Assembly (NCBI RefSeq): GCF_904849725.1
Contig: NC_058521.1
Coordinates: 341,046,638-341,110,637 of the forward strand
From: Hordeum vulgare subsp. vulgare
Lineage: Eukaryota > Streptophyta > Magnoliopsida > Poales > Poaceae
Length of the DNA stretch: 64,000 nucleotides
Direction: 5' to 3'
Shown here: positions 1 to 11,734 of the stretch, one piece after another
Numbering within the stretch: the stretch's first letter is position 1
How the letters are laid out: every line of letters starts with the position of its first letter
Notes under the pieces: generated by a model
Seen by the model: the letters and a program-made list of their open reading frames with translations, nothing else
Told to the model about the DNA's origin: nothing
Databases searched by the model: none
Position numbers and translations under genes: made by a program

Positions 1-2
1 GA

Positions 3-257
3 GAGCATGCCGGCGCTACCCTTGCGCACTCTGATGGTGGCTACCTTGACTTCTTCATAAAGGTGGTGGAGGCGCTAGAGTCGTGCGTCTCCAAGGTGGA
101 CGAGGCCAACGATGGGGGCACTGGAGACCTCCTGGACTATGTTGCGACGTGCGTCTTTTCCAACCTTCGTCACCACAACCTCGCCTTCGACTTCTCCTTT
201 AAGGACGAAGTGCACGAGCAAGTGGACTCCCTCATCAAGTGGTTCACGCAGGCCTAG
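3..257 (+). pseudogene. C-terminal end of an antisense gene of a Tat-type Gypsy element (element A)
   Basis: The frame is open from the window edge and ends at a TAG at 255-257, so only about 84 C-terminal residues are visible. The peptide begins in mid-protein, contains the run YLDFFIKVVEALESC, and has the acidic, amphipathic character of the last segment of the plant 'putative gypsy type transposon' protein (PF04195-containing) found in Tat elements of grasses. It lies on the plus strand while the protease remnant of the same element (21136-21680) lies on the minus strand, matching the arrangement seen more completely in element C. The N-terminal part would lie to the left of the window. 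The function of these proteins is not established. Assignment is by similarity to remembered sequences and is moderate. Confidence 0.5.
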
Positions 258-732
258 CCCTCCAAGGAAGGAGGCAGCCGTGGAAGGGACCTCTTAGACG
301 ACGATGGTGGCGATGATGACGGCGCCACCTCCTCCTCCTCCTAAGGTATTGCCTTTTTTCTTTCCAATTGCATAGTGAACCATTTGGCCTTGGGGGGGGG
401 GGCGTAAAATACAATCATAAGGTGCTTTTGCTTTAAGTACTCGACACATGAAGTGTTTTAATCGCTGTGCGCTTATGTTCTCCCTTTGAGGGTTATTTTT
501 CTTTTTTACATTGCCCTTGTGCCCTGCATCGCTGGGACCAAGCCCCCGGGCGGACTATAGTGTTGCTGGTATGCCTGAAGCAAGGGCTCAACAAGGCGAG
601 ATGGTGTAGGGCTCGTGAGTTCGGTAGGAGACCCTCAAGCGCGATGCTCAGGACCCTCCTTGAAGCTCATGCGTTTCGTGGCAAGGAAACTTGAATGCCT
701 CGGGGGAGAGTGAGGAAAGGGAAAAGCCGAGG
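258..732. other. Non-coding remainder of element A
   Basis: No convincing coding region. It holds a GC-rich stretch after the antisense stop, a run of about ten G near 393 and a T/C-rich segment. It ends at CGAGG (728-732), which is duplicated on the far side of the solo LTR. Confidence 0.5.
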
Positions 733-1297
733 TGTAACAGCCCGAGGCTGTCGCTCTAGAGGATTCCCATTTTATTCCGTTTTTGTCGTGTGATTCATTT
801 TTTTGTTGCATTCATCATCGCATCATTCTCACTGCATCGGCACTCCATTGCCGTCATTTTTCAAAACTTGCATCCGTTATTAGTTGACGGTTCTCTTCGA
901 TCTCGTCGACCACCGTTTTGTGACCAACCACACACGCACTTGCTCGCGACATCATTAAAATATTGGTTTTAAAAGTGCATATAAAATATGCTCGGGATGG
1001 GTCAAAAGTTGGTGTGTGGTCTTAATTAAGTGTAGGTAGACCGTTTGCCAAATTTCGTCGCATTTGGAGGTCGTTTGATACCTGAACCGTTAAACCTAGA
1101 GTGACACTATAGCCGGTTTATTCGTCACGCATTTCGGTGTTTAAAATCTGTCACGGGCTGCCATCTTCCATCTCTTCTCTGCCCAAACCTATCTACACAG
1201 CCTAACAACCCACCTAGCCTAATCTTCCGCTTCCGTGCCGTCCGATCAAGATCAAATGAGTTGAAAACAGACAAAATAGCTAACCCTAGCCCCTTTA

Positions 1298-1307
1298 CTA
1301 TAAATAG
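1298..1307 (+). promoter_or_regulatory. TATA box of the solo LTR promoter
   Basis: CTATAAATAG about 570 bp inside the LTR, followed by a GC-rich leader, is the expected U3/R arrangement and fixes the LTR orientation. Confidence 0.6.
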
Positions 1308-4300
1308 ATGTCATCCCTTGCATAATCTGGCCTACCCCAATCCCCCTCATTTTCCATGCGCCACCACACAGCCGCAGCCACCCAGCCAGTCACAATCTTC
1401 CACCTCCAGTGCCAGGGCCGACTGAGTGCACTTGGAGCCTGCCCGGACCCGATCGCACCCGAGCTTCTGCTGCCGCCTCGCCCACGCGCGTGCACCTACC
1501 GCATGACCTTTCCCCAATCTGGATTTGGAGCCGCCTGCACTCGCCTCCGCCTTCGGTTTCCGCTGGCAAGCAACACCGTCGAAGCATCGTCCCCATCCCC
1601 GCATTCCCTGCATCGGCGGCCCATGCTCTTCCGCGAGCTAGCAGCGCCATCGCCATTCCCTGCAGCTCCCTATGCAGGTTCATGGCCCCACCACCCGTTC
1701 AGCTTCGCCACCCTCCCGCGTTCATCGCTGTGAATCGGACCCTGCTGCCTAGATCTATGCGGCGCCGCCACTAGTTCCTTCAGATCCGACGAAGGCCGGC
1801 TGGAACGCGCCATCGTTGCCCCGTCCGACGCCTTCGTCGACTTTGACCACGCCACCTGTCCCTGCGTGCGCTCACTCGAGCGAGCAGAGTGACGACCAGG
1901 CGCTCCCCCGTGTCATGGGACTTGGCTTGGCCCAACGCTCGTGGGCCGCCAACTGTCGTGGCATGCATTTCCCTAGCCATACCCAGCCTCCGGCCTTGCT
2001 CCGCATTCCACCCCATGCCGGCCCAAGGCCGTGGTGAGCACAACCTATCCAACAGCTGTGCATTCTATAGCTATCATGCGCACGTCATGCTGTTCCAGAT
2101 TCATCCCATCCTATTTTTTCGCTGCCACAAATTTATCATTTAACCCTGTACATTTAGTAATTTCAGTAAAAATGCATGATTTTAAAATACCAATAACTAA
2201 ATAACCGTGCATCGAATCAAAATGATTTAAGTATGTAAAATGTTTAGAATTTTGTGTAGATTATAAATATCTGACTCTCACATGTGTTTAGAATGTTTAA
2301 ACTTGGTGTTCGATTAAACTTGCGTAAATTCCATGCTAAAATGATTTATTCCACAAGTAAATAAGCGTACCTCCTATTTAAATAAAATTTATATGAAAAA
2401 TGTTGTGCTTGATGTGCTCTACATGATTGTGGCATTTGCATGAATAATAGGTTGCATATACATGCTCAAATCTATGTTGCAAAGTGCGGATGATTGCATC
2501 TAATCCGTAAGTGTTTTGCATGTGATTCCTTCGTGGAATTTGTTCTATGTGGTATCTACATTGATGCCATGCCTTTTCTTTGCGAGGTAATAATCACTAG
2601 CATGTCAATATGTTGCTCGAAAGGTGCTATCATGTTAAAATCTGCTAACATGTTATCGTAAAGTTCCGTTTTGCGAAGCTCGAATTAAGCAAACAGTGCC
2701 TCTTTTGAATGTGTGCCAATGGAGATATTTGTAGTATGCCATGTATAGTTTCTCTTAGTAGGCTTGCCATGCCATAATTGTCACGTTTAGATGTTGTTTT
2801 CATCATATGAACTTGCCATGAAAATGTTGCCGTTTGTAGGGTCAAAATAATTCTAAGTCTGGAATCTGCTATATGTTGTTGCAATGTTTCCATGTCATTT
2901 GCTTGTTCTACAACCCCTTTGTGTGGGTCCAATGGCGTGAATTGTAAAGCATGTTATCCTATGTTAGTTTATGCCATTATTTTTCAAGTATAGGTTTTGC
3001 ATCCTAGTTAATCTTGCTGTCAAACATGTCAATCTGATAAAACTGGTGTTCCTTGCACCATGTTGATTTTCCCAAGTCTGCGAACCTGATTATTTCAGAA
3101 TGCGATGTTGTGTTGATGTTAGCTATTATTGTGTGCATAATTAGACCTTGCTAGTATGAAATGAAACGAAGTGCATCATGCCTACTATCATGCTGTAGAT
3201 TTTCATGCCATGATAAGTCGTGTAGTATATGCTGTTCTTGATGTCAATATGCCTTAATAATAAAACTGCTATGTTGAAAACTTTTATTTTCACTAAGTCT
3301 GAAGCTGTGTTCAAGTAGCCAACTTGTGAGCATAGTTCCTAGTGATCCATGCTTCTATTCAATTGGCTGTTATGAGATGTTTTTTTGTGCATCATGTCAA
3401 CAACTGCCCCATGTCTTGTTTGTGCATTTCACATTCCCGTAGCTTGTTTTTTTGGTGTGTGCAAAATATCATGTCGCTGTTTTGGACAAATTATCACTAT
3501 AAGTTGTGTTAGTTGTATTTGTTGAACTCTTGCTCCATTTTAAACATGCTATATATGTAACTTGCCTAGAATTTCATGTAGTTCGTAATATCTTGTTGCA
3601 TCCATGATTTAAAATGTTTGTGGGTGTTGTTTGCATGTATTTTGCATTCATGGCATATTATCTTGTGATTGTGAAATCTTTTAGATCATGGCTCCATTTT
3701 AAATGATATATATGTAAGTCGCCTAGAATGACATGTAGAATCACAAGGTGCATTTCGTTCTCTTGTTTAATAAATATAAAATATTCTTAGTTCAGATCTG
3801 GACCAATTTTGAAATTAACATATGGGGTCGTTTCAGAAATACTATAAGTTGTTTTTGGGCTCATTTAAAATGCCTAGATAGATAGGTTATTTATGCTTCA
3901 CCTCTTGCCATGTTAAACAACATTTAAACATGACGTGTAAAAAAACGAGAGTGAACTAAGTAATTCATATATGGAATTTTGTCAATATGCAACTCGTTGT
4001 ATATTGAGCTTCACTTAATGTCTAGAACTTGATTGTTGTGCTTTGTCATGTCGTGCATAATTAAATGGACATGCATCATATTTGATTGTGCATCATGTCA
4101 TTAATATGTTGTGGTGGTTATTGCATGTTGATTGTTTATTTCTGGATTGTTTCTTCTTGATAGAGTTCCGAAACTAAGGTTTGTGAGGATTCGTTTGACT
4201 ACGCCCGTTCGTCTACTTCACGAATTCGTTCTTCTTCCAAGAGGGATCTCAGACAAGATGACCATTTTCGAGGATACCACTACTATCAGTACTATCCTAG

Positions 4301-5615
4301 ATGTCTCACTTCTATCAACTATCATTATGTCTCATTACCTACCACTTGTATGTCAAGCCTCCCAACATTGCCATGAAAAGCCTCAAACCCGTCCACATCC
4401 CAGCAAACCTTTGTTTGCCTATGTTACCGCTTGCTAAGCCCTTCTTATAGCGTTGCTCGTCAAAGGTGCAAGTTGTTTCCGTGTGACAACATGGATATCT
4501 CGAGATATCACACTATTATTGCTATTTAATTTAATGCACATATATACTTGGTAAAAGGTGGATGGCTTGGCCGTTTGGCTCGGTGTTTTGTTCCACCTTT
4601 GCCGCCCTAGTTACTTGTGTATTGGTGTTATGTTCCATATTGATCGCTCCGAACAAGCTTGGGGTTGTTATGGGGACCCCCTTGATTTTTGTTTTGGGAT
4701 AAAACTCTTCTGGCGAGGCCCAACATTGGTACTAAATTTGCCTAATAACTAATAAAATTGCACAGGGCATGTCAGCCCCCGTGGATAATTAATCTACCCC
4801 CGACCGAGTACGCCTTATGAGTGTTGGTCCAAACTAAAGCACCCGCGGGGCCAACCCGGGGCAACTCGGGAGATTTCTATCAGGCCATCGTATGCTTCGT
4901 TATCTGTCATGTCCTGAGAACGAGATACGCGGATCCTATCAGGTTCGTCGACACGTTGGCGGTCTTGCTGGATTATTTTTAGCTTTCTTGAACGTCTTGC
5001 GCACCGGGATTTCGAGTATACTTTGGGCTATCTCCAGGTTGAGGTTTTCCACCAGGATTCCAAGGAGACTATGGGTTTTTCCATGATTGAGGTTTTCCAC
5101 ATAGTTTGTGGCAAGTTTGTGTTGGATGAGTTGGAGCACCCCTGAAGGGTTAATTCTTTCAGAAAGCCGTGCCCGTGGTTATGTCGCAACTTGGAAACTT
5201 GATTAACATCCGGTCATAGCAAACTTGAAGTAAACTCGAATAAAATACACCAACTGTGTGCATAACCGTGACTATCTCTACGTGTGATTTTTGAACCGAG
5301 AGAGAACACGGTGGGGTTATGTTTGACTCATAAGTAGATTTTTTGGATCACTTCTTGATCATTACTAGTTCATGTACGATTATGCCTAGAACACCCTTCT
5401 TATTCTTGTACTTGTAAGGTAACCACTCAAATAAATGCTTAGTGCTTGGTGCAGCCTCACCACTTAACCATACCTACCCATTAGGCTTTTCTAGTCTTGA
5501 AACCTTTGGAAATGAGATTGCTATGTCCATGTGGCTCACAGATTACTACATCAATTGTTGCAGGTATAAGTAATGCGATAGTTTTACATGAGAGCAATGC
5601 TTTTTTGATTTGGAG

Positions 5616-5633
5616 TTCTTCTTCTTCTTCTTC
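5616..5633. repeat. TTC microsatellite
   Basis: Six tandem TTC triplets inside the solo LTR. Confidence 0.8.
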
Positions 5634-5919
5634 ATCGCTCATAGGATGGCTTCCAGGCCGGCATCCTCGGATAGCAAGGATGGATGTCATTTTTTATCGT
5701 TTGATTTTGTCCGTAGTCAAACCCTGCTCTTCTGAATGGTGATTGAACGTATGTTTCTATTGAGATGATCATGATTAGCTTGTGGTGAGTATAAGCTCAT
5801 TCCATATACTCATCTCTTCTTTACATGTACCTGTAACAATATCCATTCTTGCAAAATAACGAGATGTGTTGCAACCCCTTGAGCCAAAATAAAGATCGGA
5901 TCGCATCTTGGGAGTTACA

Positions 5920-6489
5920 CGAGGGGCATGTTTGTACTTAGATTCTTCGTGTGCGTGGCTCCTCGTGAATCCTTCATCTCACAGGAAGCCGCTCGCGAGC
6001 CCTCGGGGGGGGGGGGGGGGGGTCTTCCGGGGCCGTCGCAGGGCCCTGAATCAAGGAAAAGACACAACCAGGCAATGTAACGGGACACGCTCGCTGAGTT
6101 GCGAGTGGGTGTCACGGGAGGAGGTAAGAGCACCAAGGGCGTGATGAGGTGGCATACACGGGAGCAGGCCCACAAGCTAGAGCTTAGTCTCTTAGGTTTT
6201 ACAGCACTACAAGGACCGACCCGAGCACAGACACCGTGCCCAGCCCCCGCTTGCATGACGGACATGGTGGAGACCATGAGCACAAACCTCCCTTGATGCG
6301 TGCCACCTGCCGGCAAACAAAGAATTTGAAGAAAAAAAGTTTGCTGATGCATGAATTGGTTTATTACATATAAAGAAGGCGTTTTTCCCGTATTAGAAAT
6401 AGATTGATGTGAGGTTGTGTGCAGCTAAAAAGCGCCCTCAAAAGTCCGCCATGTAAGAGCATGGGGTTTCCGCCGGTGCTGAGCGCAGG
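5920..6489. other. Element A segment between the solo LTR and the Copia element, with an 18-G tract
   Basis: Begins with the CGAGG duplication. A run of 18 G lies at 6005-6022. The last 35 bases contain AGCATGGGGTTTCC, the same phrase repeated at 20440-20660 beyond the Copia insertion, which shows that both flanks were once contiguous. No coding region is supported. Confidence 0.6.
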
Positions 6490-7254
6490 TGAAAGGATCG
6501 ATATGGTTGACTAATGGGGGTGGTTAATAGGAAACTACAAATTTTAAGTTTTATTTAATTTCTTAGGATTATCAACAAATAGGTTGACTAGATATGCAAC
6601 TAGATGAACAAGCTATATGATGCTAGCAACGATAATAACAACAAATAAATTTGCACAAAGTAAAGGTTAAAAATAACCACACGTGGAACTGTTGGAGACG
6701 AGGATGTGTTACTGAAGTTCCTTTACTTTGAGGGGAAGTACGTCTCGTTGGAGCGATGTGGAGGGATGATGCTCCCCAAGATGCCACTAAGGCCACCATG
6801 TTCTCCTCACGCTCTCACACAATGCAAGGTGCGGTGATTCCACAATGGGTGCCCTTGAAGGCGGCAACCGAACCTTTAGAAACAAGGTTGGGGCAATATC
6901 CACAACTTAATTGGATGCTCCGAATGAGACCACGAAGCTTCACCATAATGGAATATCGCTTTGAGGCGACCTCTTCTTTCTAGGGTGCTCAAACACCCAA
7001 GAGTAACAAGATCCACAAGGGATTAGTGGGGGGGGGGGAATCAAATTTCTCTTGGTTGAAGTGTATATTGAGGCCTTCTCCTACAAACCATAGAAAATCA
7101 ACAAGAATCGTTAGCTAGGGAAGGAGATCGAGCAACAATGAGCTTGTGGGCAACAATGGAGCTTTTGAAGGATAAGAGACGAGTCTCCACGGGGAACAAG
7201 ACCCACTTATATAGAGGTGGGAAATCAGACCATTTTCTGCCTACAAAACGTGCA

Positions 7255-7720
7255 TAAGCGGTAGTACCGCTCGGGGGAGCGGTACTTCCGCTTGCACGGA
7301 AGTACCGGGTTGTGCAGTCAATCTAACAAGCGTCAAGGGGAGGTAGTTCCACCGGAGTACTACTACCGCTCCTGCAAGCGGTACTTCTGCTTAGCATTGA
7401 CAAACATCCCAGACGAATAAGAACAAGGAGAGTAGTACAGTAGTGCGGCCCAGAGTGGTACTACCGCTAAGTACTGCCGTCCAAAAATCCATTCGAAATA
7501 GAAGAGAAAAAACGACAACGTAAGAGGAAGTGGGGCCGGAAGTAGAGAGTGACAGTAGTGCCCAAGCGGTAGTACCGCGCTACCCTGGCAGTACTTCCGC
7601 TTACCAGGAGGCAAAAACCTGAAGCCACAAGATGCACAAAGACAAGCGGTACAAGTCCCGGTACTGCAGGGCGGCACTACCGCTTGAGTGGTACTATCGT
7701 CCATGGTAGCGGTACTACTG
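7255..7720. repeat. Cluster of palindromic GCGGTA/TACCGC motifs in the left LTR
   Basis: GCGGTAGTACCGC at 7259 is a near-perfect 13-base palindrome, followed by variants such as GCGGTACTTCCGC, GGTAGTACCGCGC and GCGGTACTACTGC spaced roughly 20-60 bp apart. The same cluster is at 19590-20055 in the other LTR. Confidence 0.8.
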
Positions 7721-7861
7721 CTGATGAAGGTGCACATGATCCTAAGGATTGAAAACAGCTCCAAAGTGCTGGGGAGGAAAGCAGGAGAAGAATGTGTACA
7801 TGAGAGATTCTCCCAACAATTCCAATCGTGGGCCCCCTCTTGATAGTACGGATTATCCTAT

Positions 7862-9646
7862 TGTTGGGGAACGTTGCATGGGAAACAAAAAATTTCCTAT
7901 GCACACGTAATATCTATCCATGGTGATGACCATCTACGAGAGGGGAGATTGGATCCACATACCCTTGTAGATCGCTAAGCGGGAAACGTTAAGAAACGTG
8001 GTTGATGTAGTCGAACGTCTTCGCGATTCAAGTTGCAAGCCGTCCCGCAACCCAATCACGATCTAGCGCCGAACGGATGGCACCTCCACGTTCATCACAC
8101 GTACAACTCGATGACGATCTCTGCCTTCTTGATCTAGTAAGAGAGATTAAGAGGTAGCCTAATTCTCCGGCAACACGACGACGTGACGGTGATGATGGCA
8201 GAGCTACTCCGGCAGAGCTTCACCGTGCTATACCAAAATAACTACGGGGTGTCATGAGGTGGTGGAGGGAGAGAGGGATGCGTAGTTGCTTGTTGCGAAA
8301 AAAGCCTCTCTACCCTCCACTATATATAGGAGGGAGGGAGGGGTGGCGCCCTAGGGACTTCCCCTAGGATTCGGCTAGCGCAAGGAGGAGGGAAGAGTCC
8401 TCCTCCAAGTCCGTTTGGAGGAGGAGAACTCCTCTCCTATTCGGTTTGGTCCTACCTCTCTTTACTTCTCCACTTCGACATAATAGGCCCTCTTGGGCTG
8501 GCCACCCAGCCTAGCATGGGCTGGTGATCCACCCTTGGGCCTGTTTGGTCCCCTCCCGGGTGGGTGGCCCCTCCTGATGGAACTCCGGAATCCATTTGTC
8601 ACTCCCGGTACTTCACCGATAATGCCCGAAATCCTTCCGGAAGCTGAATGGATACTTCCTATATATCAATCTTCATCTCTAGACCATTCCAGAACCCCTC
8701 GTGATGGCCAGGATCTCATCCGGGACTCAGATCAATGTTCGGTTACCAACATCAATAATTCAAATATACCGAAATGTCAGCGAATATTAAGTGTGCAGAT
8801 CGTGCGAGTTCGAGAACTATGTAGACATGACCGAGACACTCTGCGGTCAATATCCAATAGCGGGACCTGGATGTCCATATTGGATCCGACATATTCTACG
8901 AAGATCTTAATCGTTTAAACCTCTATGTCAAGGATTCAGTTACTCCCGTATAACATTCCCTTTGTCCTTTGGTATGTTACTTGCCCGAGACTCAATCGTA
9001 GGTATCTCTATATCTATTTGAATCTCGTTACCGCAAGTCCCTTTACTAGTTCCGTAATACAAAATCCCGAGGCTAACTCTTTAGTCACAATGCTTGCAAG
9101 GCTTGTTGTGATGTTGTATTACCGAGTGGGTGCCGAGATACCTCTCTATCACACGGAGTGACAAATCCGAGTCTTGATCCATGCTAACTCAACGGACACC
9201 TTCAGAGATTCCTGTAGAACACCCTTATAGTCACCCACTTATGTTGTGATGTTTGATACACACAAGGTATTCTTCCGGTTTTAGTGAATTACATGATCTC
9301 ATGGTCATAGGAACATATACTTGACATGCGTAAAAATAGTAGCAATAAAACAACATGATCACATGCTACGTTCATAGTTTGGGTCTTGTCCATCACATCA
9401 TTCTCCTAATGATGTGACCCCGTTATCAAGTGACAACACTTGTCTATGGCTAGGAAACCTTAACTATCTTTGATCAATGAGCTAGTCAACTAGAGGCTTA
9501 CTAGGGACAGTGTGTTGTCTATGTATCCACACATGTATCTGACTTTCCATTGAATACAATTCTAGCATGGATACTAAACGATTATCTTCAACAAGGAAAT
9601 ATAATAATAGCTATTTTATTATTGCCTCAAGGGCATATTTCCAACA
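7862..9646 (-). mobile_element. Solo LTR of an Angela/BARE1/WIS-type Copia element
   Basis: It begins TGTTGGGGAACGTTGCATGG and ends GCATATTTCCAACA, the reverse-complement termini of the abundant Triticeae Angela/BARE1/WIS LTR. A perfect CCTAT duplication flanks it at 7857-7861 and 9647-9651. At 1785 bp it has the usual length for this family. A TATA-like TATATATAGG lies at 8321-8330, read on the minus strand. No internal domain remains, so it is a solo LTR. Family recognition is from memory but very characteristic. Confidence 0.93.
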
Positions 9647-9830
9647 CCTATGACTCAATTCCACCAAAACTAAATCATACAAAGGACTCCATCTTCTCGT
9701 TTAACCTCTGAGGGCTAGAATAAATGTCTCGTGCCACCTGATAACATCTGAAAGCTCAAAGCTCACGATTAGTCCACAAAGGTATTGTCATCAACTAGCA
9801 AAACTACTTAGGGAAGATTATGCTCTTATA

Positions 9831-9847
9831 ATCTCCCCCTTTTTGGT
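9831..9847 (-). other. Polypurine tract of the Copia element
   Basis: On the minus strand ACCAAAAAGGGGGAGAT directly abuts the 3' LTR, the expected primer for plus-strand DNA synthesis. Confidence 0.75.
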
Positions 9848-10355
9848 GGGTTGATGACAACACATGATTTGCCACTAGGATATAAAAGTAAGGTTAGGCA
9901 ATCCAAGTACCTATAAAATATAGGCGGTCTCCCCCCTAGATGTGTGCTCTATTTGAATATTCTTCTCGAATGCAAAGAGCACACACTAGGATCAACACTC
10001 CCCCTATATTTTATAGACACGACCATATACTTGCCTGAATAGAAAATGGGTAAAGCAACTAAGCAAGTAGATGAGACAAGAGATCTCACAACATATAGAC
10101 AATAGACATAATAGGATAGACGGGGTAGCATATATGTTACACCATACATAAGTTCACACGAGTCTTGGACAAACATAGACCGAAGCAAGCAATAAAAAAT
10201 TTCACGAGAGAGAGGAAACTCATGCAGATAATAACACTCATGACTCAAAAAGAATATGAAGGCAAATCTCTAACTCTCTCCCCCTTTGGCATCGAGACAC
10301 CAAAAGGAGCAAAGAGAACTAAAAACGAGACAAGGTGATGGCAAGCCCAAAGAGA

Positions 10356-11734
10356 TCAGTCCTCCTCATCATCATCCTCTTCATAAGTGGTAGCAGGAAC
10401 ATCCTCAGCTAACTCATCCCACTCACAATTCTTTTCGACCCATTCCTCCTCATCAGTAATCCGGTCATCAGACCCGCTGTCAACAGTGATTCCCATCTTC
10501 CTCATGATGATCTTGTCATGGATGCGAGATTTCTTGGACTCCAGATGGGCCTTGTATTGTCCTTTGACCTGAAAGCATAGAAGGTTCTGCGTCTTCATCT
10601 TGAGCTTGGATGCCCAAGATGGAACATGCTCAAAAGGAGGAGCATAAGTATCATCAATGCAGTCCAGCTCAGGTTCATTGTTAGAGTCAATGAGAACAAT
10701 TTCTGGAACCGAAGGTGCAATGCCCCAGTTTTCCTTCACATGAAGTTTAAGGATACCATGAGACACCATATGATCAGTCAACATGAGCTCACTAAAAAAC
10801 ATAGCATCCTAGGCATACTCAATGAATTTGAACTGATATGGCCCATAGATGGGAACCTCATTGTCAAGAACCACATACCGAAGCTCCTTCCACATGATGT
10901 GGGAAACATCCAAAGTAGACTCACGACCTTTCTCCTTGATGCACACAAGCAGAAGATTCACAAGATAGGAGTGAACTCGATCCTTGTTTCCAACCCGAGG
11001 AAACAGGGTGTTGTAGAAGATGCGATGCATAATGTCCAGAAAATGAACAAGCTTAATGCGAGTGCCCTTGGGAGTTTGGACAATCCTGGAATAGAGAATA
11101 AGTTTGTTCTTGTGAATAGGCCTGACCTTAGTGTGTGGCCTCAGTCCAATAGGCTCATTCAATCCACAATCTTCATAGGCTAGAGAGTTCATGAAAGTTT
11201 TCCAGTCGGAGCGTAGAACTCTATCACCAATCATCCAAGTCAAGCGACGCTTATCATCCGCGTGAAAGTCAAATTTGGCATAAAATTGAGCCACAACCTC
11301 GCAATCGAAATCCTTATTGAAACTAATGAGGGGACCAGACCCCATTGAACACGCAAAGCAAGGGCTTCAGCAAAGTAGGCATTGCGGGGATTGTTGCCCA
11401 TGTGCCCCGTGTCGATGGACTTGGCATCAAACACAAATAGATTGGTTCTGTCCTTCAGGATCCCTGTGAGAATTACAGATTGGTCCTTGGTCAAGAAGGG
11501 GTGAACAACCATGCACTCGTCCTGAGGTTGACGATATGGGTTACGCTTGCGGAACTCTACAAATTCAGTCGTGGTCATCTCATCACGACCTTTGGGAGCC
11601 TTCTTCTTGAAAACAGTCCGCTTCACCTATTGCCGAGGTTGCTTGGAACTGGCACTGGCTTCGGCAACTTCAGACGTATGGAACTTCTTGGAACCACCAT
11701 CTCGGCTAGGATTCACGCGACGAGGAGGAGCGGA
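10356..11734 (-). pseudogene. Extra 3' ORF of the Copia element (plant transposon protein-like, broken)
   Basis: Downstream of RNase H and just before the 3' LTR, about 450 codons are readable on the minus strand in three pieces: 11626-11240, 11345-10809 and 10802-10356. The middle piece contains DDKRRLTWMIGDRVLRSDWK and PIYGPYQFKFIEYA, which I recognise as the 'putative plant transposon protein' type (PF20167-like). The C-terminus is strongly acidic (DEEEWVEKN, then EEDDDEED). The frame changes near 11340, and a TAG at about 10806-10808 sits where the frame otherwise continues. Proteins of this type occur as accessory ORFs in grass SIRE-like elements, where they occupy the position of the envelope-like gene of other SIRE elements. 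No function is established, and I see no membrane segment here. Confidence 0.7.

Larger units (their letters stand above)
733..5919 (+). mobile_element. Solo LTR (about 5.2 kb) of a long-LTR Gypsy element
   Basis: The sequence begins TGTAACAGCC and ends GGAGTTACA, and is flanked by a perfect 5-bp target duplication CGAGG at 728-732 and 5920-5924. No internal retrotransposon domain or second LTR is present, so this is a single LTR left after recombination. The plus orientation follows from the TATA box near 1300. A GC-rich leader occupies about 1320-2050, followed by AT-rich low-complexity sequence. Its distal half (about 4660-5200) resembles the reverse complement of 29760-30030 in the minus-strand solo LTR, so both belong to related families. 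Short ORF-like stretches in the GC-rich leader have no recognisable domain. Confidence 0.85.
6490..9830 (-). repeat. 3' LTR of the Copia element, interrupted by an Angela-type LTR
   Basis: In plus orientation it begins TGAAAGGATCGATATGG, the same start as at 18823, and ends CTCTTATA. After subtracting 7862-9646 and one CCTAT it is 1551 bp. A TATA box on the minus strand lies near 7206-7214 within CTTATATAG. It carries many GCGGTA-TACCGC type palindromes between about 7255 and 7720. Confidence 0.9.

Noticed and set aside
1298..2143. Several overlapping ORFs on both strands in the GC-rich part of the first solo LTR
   Set aside because: They are low-complexity Pro/Arg/Ser-rich translations of an LTR leader, overlap in many frames and carry no domain.
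8493..9161. Plus-strand ORFs inside the Angela-type LTR
   Set aside because: The interval is a non-coding LTR; the frames have no domain and oppose the LTR orientation.
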